Made by a program: the position numbers and the translations under genes. DNA of 64,000 nt from NCBI GenBank assembly GCA_022036555.1, contig CM039119.1, positions 23,384,979-23,448,978 on the forward strand. The letters run 5' to 3'. Positions 58,680-64,000 of the stretch are shown piece after piece. This stretch comes from Microstegium vimineum (taxonomy: Eukaryota > Streptophyta > Magnoliopsida > Poales > Poaceae). The notes under the pieces were generated by a model. That model did no database searches and was not told where the DNA came from. It saw nothing but the letters and a program-made list of their open reading frames with translations. Each line of letters starts with the position of its first letter. Within the stretch, counting starts at the first letter, position 1.

Positions 58680-59250
58680 CGAGGCAGCGAAGGCTAACCC
58701 TCGAAAGAGGGTTCGACAGCCACCCTCGAGTACCTGAGGACAGAAATGACCTCGGGTTATGGACTTTGGTCCACCCCCAAAATCTCGAGGAGACAAAGGT
58801 CGACCCACGAACGGGCTCGACAGCCCCCCTCGAGTACCCGAGGTCTGAGGAGGCCTCGGGTTATCGACTCCAGTCCACTCCCCGATCTCGAGGGGGCAAA
58901 GGATGGCCCTTACACAGGGTTCGACAGCCTCCCTCGAGGACTCGAGCCCAACGGGCAGATCCAACAAAGGCACAGGTATGTCCCCATGTTCAATACAACT
59001 GCCCACTCTCCCCCCTCCTCATTCCACAGGATAGGACGTCACCTTCGGAGGCTAGCGGCGGATGACGAACCATCCGTCAAATCTTGAGGGAGCGAAGGCT
59101 GGCCCTTACATAGGGTTCGACAGCCGCCCTCGAGTACCTGAGGTCAGGGAGGACCCATGGTTAACGGACTCAGGTCCACCCCTAAAATCTCGAGGGGGCG
59201 AAGGCTAGCCCCACGAACGGGGTTCGACAGTCGCCCTCGAGTATGCGAGT
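58680..59250. repeat. Tandem repeats with CTCGAGG/CCTCGAG ends in the Tat 3' region
   Basis: Units carry (A)TCTCGAGGG.G.(C/A)AAGG, GGGTTCGACAGCC.CCCTCGAG and a (C/A)CCTGAGG-type spacer, with starts near 58675, 58783, 58885, 59084 and 59190; a diverged unit lies near 59796. Each unit is bounded by inverted CTCGAGG/CCTCGAG motifs. Confidence 0.75.
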
Positions 59251-59939
59251 CAGGGATGACCCGGGGGGCCAGGCGCGTGCCCCTAGCTCGAGAACGAACT
59301 CTCGAGGTCCCCTGGGACATATCCGAGGCATAACCAAGGAATACCTAAGGATCCCTACGCTGGGAGGCATTGAGCCACCAACTCCCATCGAACGGAGTTG
59401 GCACCTTGGTAAGCCATACGGTCTTGCTTAGTAAGCCATACGTTCTTGCTTAATGAGAACGCCTCAGGGCTGCTAATCGACCCCTATCGAATGGGGCACA
59501 AGTTCTCACTTGGATTTTTACCCGTACTGGGCACCATTTCTAATGGACACATGCCCGACACCAGATCACAGAGGACTTCGAGGCTCGTCCTAACGGGGAT
59601 AGCACGATGCTCTTCGCCCCGCAATCCAAACGCAAGGATCCGCGGGAAGGACGCTATGAGCTAGTGAAGGCCTAGCCACGGAAGGGCTCGAGGGCCCGAC
59701 TACGCACGGCACCCCTCGACGAAAGAGGGTCGAAAACACTCGTGACCTGGCAGACAGAGTCGACCTCTCGGTGGGGGCGCTGTGACTCCAGTAACGCTCG
59801 AGGGAGCGAAGGCTGGCCCTCGGTAGGGTTTGACAGCCGCCCTCTAGCACCTCTCTTTGCAGGGAAAGGAACGCTCATAGCCTGGCAAATGGAATCGACC
59901 CCTCGGTAGGGCGCCACGTCTCCAGGTAACCTTAAATCC

Positions 59940-60230
59940 CCTCGATGAAACACATCATAGCCCCCAAAGGAGTTCTTAATCACTCCTCTGGGGCCTCGGG
60001 GGCTACCCCCGCGGGGTGCGCTCGTGCGCACCCCACGGAGAATCGAACCTCTTACTAACCTACAGGTCAAGGGCAAAAGCTCCGGGTAATTCTTACTCCC
60101 CCAAGAAACCACATATCATAGCCCCCAGAGGAGTTCTTAATCACCCCTCTGGGGCCACGGGGGCTACCCCCACGGGGTGCGCTCGCGCGCACCCCACGGA
60201 GAATCGAATCACTTACTAACTCTGCAGGTC
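59940..60230. repeat. Two-copy 165-bp repeat before the polypurine tract
   Basis: CATAGCCCCCA(A/G)AGGAGTTC starts near 59953 and 60118. Both copies hold a 9-bp-stem hairpin GGGGTGCGC-TCGY-GCGCACCCC followed by ACGGAGAATCGAA. The copies differ at several positions. Confidence 0.85.
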
Positions 60231-60270
60231 AATGCCAAAAGCCCCTATGCGGATTCTCCTTATCCGCACA

Positions 60271-60285
60271 GAGGCTTGGGGCTAC
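60271..60285 (+). other. Polypurine tract of the Tat element
   Basis: GAGGCTTGGGGCTAC lies directly before the 3' LTR start TGTCGGGTACAAAGG. It is the expected plus-strand primer site. Confidence 0.75.
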
Positions 60286-61668
60286 TGTCGGGTACAAAGG
60301 TAAGGGGTACCCTAAACTCTTCGATAATTTAACGCTTAAACATAGCAACCATTTTTAAGACATGAATCAACCAACCGCCCAAGCCAGCAAAGAAGGGCCC
60401 ACCACACGAAGGCCCCCTACACCGGCGATAGTGACCAGTCGTGGGCCGGCCTGCTTCTGGAAAAATGACGGACCAAGGGTCGAACGAACGACCCCTCCAC
60501 CTCCACCTCGACGCCGAATGACAGACCAGGGGTCGAACGAACGACCCCTCCGCCTCTACCTCGACGCCGAGTGATGGACCAGGGGTCGAACGAACGACCC
60601 CTCCGCCTCTACCTCGACGCCGAGTGACGGACCAGGGGTCGAACGAACGACCCCTCCGCCTCCACCCCGACCTCTCCGCCTCCACCTCGACCTCTCCGGC
60701 TCAGCCTCTACTCTAACTGACGGAAAGGGGTTGAACGAACGACCCCCGGACAGGAAGCTCGATCAGCCCAACTGCTCCCGGTATGGGTTAACGGGAATCC
60801 GCCTAACACCATGGGCGCAACCGCAGTCAAATCCATCAACTCACCGCCATGTCCCTGACTCCCGTCAACTGTGCTGCCGCTGTAACCACGTCGCGAGTAC
60901 GGACTCCAGAAGCACCCCTCGAGACGTGAACAGGACGGCCCTCGACGACGCCTTCGGGGATACAACAAGGCCACGCGGGTCTCGACCCCTCCCCTCGACC
61001 GGGGGGCTCGACCCCTACCTCCAACAACTCCGGTGTGGGTCCCGTCCCATCCGCCCCGTCCCGCTTCAACTGTGGGACTCGCGCCCGTCTGCGGAAGGAT
61101 GACTCTGCTGCGCTGCAACGTCTAGTCTACTGTCACCATGCCCCGAAGCGCCGGAAGGACGGGAAGGCCACGCCACCACAGTGCTCGACGTCCCTTCGCC
61201 AACACTATGCCGCGGACACGCCTCCCATGCTACAACAGTTTAGGACCCTGTACCCTCGGGCCTCCCCTTGGTCTATAAAAGGGGACGCCGAGATAGAAGA
61301 AGGGGGGATCTTTTCCGCGATGACTCTCGCATAAATCCACATTCGCTCGGACACTTCGCACTTACACTCCACACACTCCGTTGCTCGGTCGACCCTTCGA
61401 GCAACCAACCGACCGCCTAGGGTAGCCTTGATGGCCTTAGGCATCAGCTCACTCTGAGCAACTCCGTATAAACCAGCTCGTACCCCCCCCCTGTACGAGC
61501 ACTTCGGTGCAAGATAATACAAGTCATCCTCCCCCGCTGGACGTAGGGCCTTCTTTGCCCGAACCAGGATAAATCTTGTGTCCTTATTGCATCACATCTA
61601 GGAGAGGGAGCACGCAATATACAAATTTACTAGTTGGTGGTCTTGACCCCCGGGTCATAACACCGACA
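60286..61668 (+). repeat. 3' LTR of the Tat element
   Basis: 1383 bp. Same ends as the 5' LTR and a TATA box at 61274. The 53-bp array has four units plus one partial (about 60467-60750) against seven plus one, which accounts for the 157-bp difference in length. Confidence 0.95.
61274..61281 (+). promoter_or_regulatory. TATA box of the Tat 3' LTR
   Basis: TATAAAAG in the same context as 46731. It would read outward into the disrupted copia gag. Confidence 0.6.
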
Positions 61669-62785
61669 ATCGGCAATGAAGTGACCAACATCTCCAAAAC
61701 CATAGCAAAATCTCTTCTTTTATACTTTGCCCACCACTATTCCTCATTCTTTCTTTCTTCTTCTTTAAGAACTTTCTAAACTTGTTAACCAAGAAGGCAG
61801 TTTCCTCATCGGACTCTCCTTCATATTCATTGTCACTTGATGCTTCATGCTCATTCTTCTTCTTGCATCGACTAGACCCACTTCCTTGAGATGCCTTGAG
61901 AGCAATACTCTTGTTTTGACCAGATGTTTCCTTAGCTTCATCTTCTAGACACTCATGACTTTTCAATTTTGCAAGCATTTATTATGGTGTCATTGTGTCA
62001 TAGTTGTCTCTTTCCATTATGACCGAAGCAAGCAAGTTGTTCTTTTGTCTATACACTCTATACAATTTTCTAGCAGTTGTGTTGTCATCCCAATACCTGT
62101 CACCAAGAGCTCTTATTCTATTGATCAAGGTCATGAATCTATGAAACATAGCTTGAGTGTTTCTTGTTCTATCAAAGCAAAGTTTCAATCTTGCTTTGTA
62201 GCAGCTAAATATTCCATTTTCTCACACTTTTGTCGCCTTCAAATGATAGTTTCAAGGTATCCTAGATTTTTTTGCACTTTCCTCACCATTGACCTTGTTG
62301 TAATCCTCTGTAGTCAAACATGACAAAATTATAGAAGCAATTGTGGCATTGAGATGTAGATCAGCATAGTCTTTGAGTGTCATCTCACTAACTTCTTTGG
62401 GAGCTCTAACACCAACTTCTATAATCTCCCAACATCTTGCAGCAATAAGATGTAAATTCATTCTATGAGCCTAATCAGTGTATCTTATTCCATCAAATTG
62501 AGGTGCTTTGCTAGGGTTGATAGATGGCAAATGTGCATTGGGACCTTTGCTAAACTGAGAATAATCATACAAAACTCTAGCAAATCCCTTGGGTGTCTTT
62601 TCTCCACTATGTTTAACATCTCCGTCATTTTCGACTTTGCTTGTCGTGTCTTCATTCTTCTTGTTCAAGGCTTCCTTCACCTTCTCCATCTCTTCTTGCA
62701 TCTTGTTCACTTGCTCTTTTGTTGTTCTAGCAACTTGTCAGAAAGTTTCCTAGCAACTCAACCAATTGATTGATTTAGTTTTCAT
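61669..62785 (-). pseudogene. SIRE-like gag, N-terminal and middle part (second copia element)
   Basis: Minus strand. It begins about 62785 (MDEN then an immediate stop) and continues with KMQEEMEKVKEALNKKNED, FDGIRYTD and ARCWEIIEVGVRAPKE, gag core phrases (LCFDRTRNTQAMFHRFMTLI, RDNYDTMTP) and a Ser/Glu-rich linker (NEHEASSDNEYEGESDEETA), then FLVNKFRKFLKKKKERM just before the zinc knuckle, where the Tat element is inserted. Many stops and shifts. The first 5 bases (ATCGG, 61669-61673) are the right target duplication. The remainder is at 44300-45587. Confidence 0.75.
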
Positions 62786-62835
62786 CCATGTTGGCCAATG
62801 TGTCTTCTCACACGGTGAAGATAACCATGAGGATT

Positions 62836-62850
62836 AGGCTCTGATACTAA
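62836..62850 (-). other. Decayed primer-binding site of the second SIRE-like element
   Basis: The minus strand reads TTAGTATCAGAGCC just after the LTR end, against TGGTATCAGAGC in intact relatives (initiator tRNA-Met). Confidence 0.65.
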
Positions 62851-62851
62851 T

Positions 62852-64000
62852 TGAAAGTATCTAATAGGCCTAGAGGGGGTGAATAGGCATATCTAAAAAC
62901 TTGAAACTCAAGAACTTAATGTGGAAGTTAAATACCAAATTGGTACTACCGAGGTTTGGACCGGTGCTACTGGTGTCCTACTATAGCTATGAAATCAGAG
63001 CATAATGAGATTTGAATCTAGATTTGAGTTTTACCCCACACTCCTAAATGATATTGAGGAAGATGATGAACTCCCCTTTGATTGCTCCTTCTCTAAATCG
63101 TAGATCGGGCACCCAAACCTATGAGTGAAGGGGGGGAGAGGAAGAACATGAACAAGTGGTAGCACAAGTAATCACAAGCAACAATAAGCATGCTAGACAT
63201 AAGATTTATCTCGAGGTTCAGTCCTCACAAAAGAGTTCCTACGTCCTTGTTGTTGAGGTGACCATAAAGGTCAGAGTCTCTTCCACCTCCTTGCCTCCCT
63301 CAAGCAACCACAAAGGTTAGCCTGAGATTTCCACTAAGAAGAAAGGAGTGATACAAACACTTTGGGACACCCTCACAAATAGAGCAACATGGGCAACCAC
63401 AAAGAACGCCTAGCCGGCTTGGATTCCAAGAACCCAAGAGTAATAGACACAAATCAAAATGGCTAGAAGAGGGATTCAAGTTCTCAAGTCGTGAATCGAA
63501 GCTTTCCACTCTCAAATCTCTTCTCTCTAGCTCAAATCTTGCAAGGGAATGGATCTAGGAGCAAAGAGGGAGGGAGAGAGAGAGTGAGTCTATGCTTGGG
63601 AGCTCTTTTCTTAGGAGGCAGGTCAAAGGAATGACGTGCGTCCATGCCTTGACCATTAGAAATGAAGGAAAGGGCTATTTATACTTGCCCTCAGAGGTCG
63701 CACCGGTACTACTAGTCCCTAGGGTTTCTGACAGGCGAAGCAAGCCTATAGACATGTAGAAGTTTGTGGAAAATAAACCTACCGGTACTACCAGTCTTCC
63801 ATCGGTACTACTGGTCAGCATTGGTACTATCGGTACCACCGCTAGTTCCAAAACACGCAAAACTAAATATGACCGAAGAAGTGCGGAGATTTGGCCTACC
63901 GGTACTACTGGTGTTTCACCGGTACTACCGGTCTAAGACTAGTACTATCGGTAGATCAAAATCCTGCAAAACTGAACTAGCCTACTGCGTAGAAACTTTC
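62852..64000 (-). repeat. 5' LTR of the second SIRE-like element, cut by the window end
   Basis: On the minus strand the LTR ends GCCTATTAGATACTTTCA at 62852 and its start lies beyond 64000. The last 320 bp of the window (63690 on) are crowded with ACCGGTACTACCGGT-type palindromes. A CTATTTATACTTGCCC stretch at 63670-63685 (plus strand) is A/T-rich and may include promoter-like sequence. Confidence 0.75.

Larger units (their letters stand above)
45588..61668 (+). mobile_element. Complete Tat-lineage Ty3-gypsy retrotransposon with antisense gene
   Basis: 16081 bp from TGTCGGTACAAAGG to CATAACACCGACA, flanked by the perfect target duplication ATCGG (45583-45587 and 61669-61673). Order: 5' LTR, primer-binding site, gag, protease, RT, RNase H, archaeal-type RNase H, integrase (all plus strand), then a minus-strand multi-exon gene, tandem repeats, polypurine tract and 3' LTR. 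The second RNase H and the size place it in the Tat clade (RIRE2/Grande/Retand relatives). No reading frame is intact. It interrupts the zinc knuckle of a SIRE-like gag. Confidence 0.95.

Overview
The window is repeat-dominated plant nuclear DNA, most likely from a grass (Poaceae). The evidence is Tat, Athila, SIRE and Del/Tekay-type LTR retrotransposons nested in one another, a Cassandra element carrying 5S-rRNA-like sequence, Stowaway-type and other MITEs, a grass-type Helitron terminus, and a GC-rich first half in the O-fucosyltransferase-like gene. I cannot name the genus. Two runs of exactly 100 N (19528-19627 and 34013-34112) show that it comes from a scaffolded draft assembly. No CRISPR array, bacterial operon or functional RNA gene was seen.

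Layout. 1-330 and 3318-3450 are the 3' end of an old LTR element, split by a 2987-bp solo LTR (331-3317, target duplication CACCT). 3456-10708 is a minus-strand Athila-type element with gag-protease and an ATHILA ORF-1-like gene but no visible reverse transcriptase or integrase. 10664-12760 holds LTR scraps and DNA-transposon remnants. 13882-15623 is the one intact host gene: a three-exon, minus-strand gene for the histone-fold subunit of DNA polymerase epsilon (DPB4/POLE3-like). 17128-19527 and 31612-34012 are near-perfect reverse complements, each ending exactly at an N gap. Between them, 19628-31611 contains an LTR end, a Cassandra LTR, a 941-bp element with 237-bp terminal inverted repeats, a Helitron 3' end, a broken O-fucosyltransferase-family gene (26588-27935), a Stowaway MITE and a LINE 3' fragment.

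34113-39608 is the 5' part of a minus-strand SIRE-like Ty1-copia element (protease, gag, primer-binding site, 2.6-kb LTR). It sits in the 3' end of a second Athila-type element (39609-41365). From 44300 to the window end runs another minus-strand SIRE-like element. It is split in its gag zinc knuckle by a complete 16.1-kb Tat-lineage Ty3-gypsy element (45588-61668, target duplication ATCGG). The Tat element carries gag, protease, RT, RNase H, a second archaeal-type RNase H and integrase on the plus strand. In its 3' half it carries a separate six-exon antisense gene with its own TATA box. All its reading frames are broken, mostly by TAG codons that fit C-to-T decay of methylated DNA.

The two most useful results are these. 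The 2.4-kb inverted repeat with gaps at both arm ends is best read as a misoriented contig (19628-34012) rather than biology. The antisense gene inside the Tat element has promoter, exon and intron structure that can be read directly.
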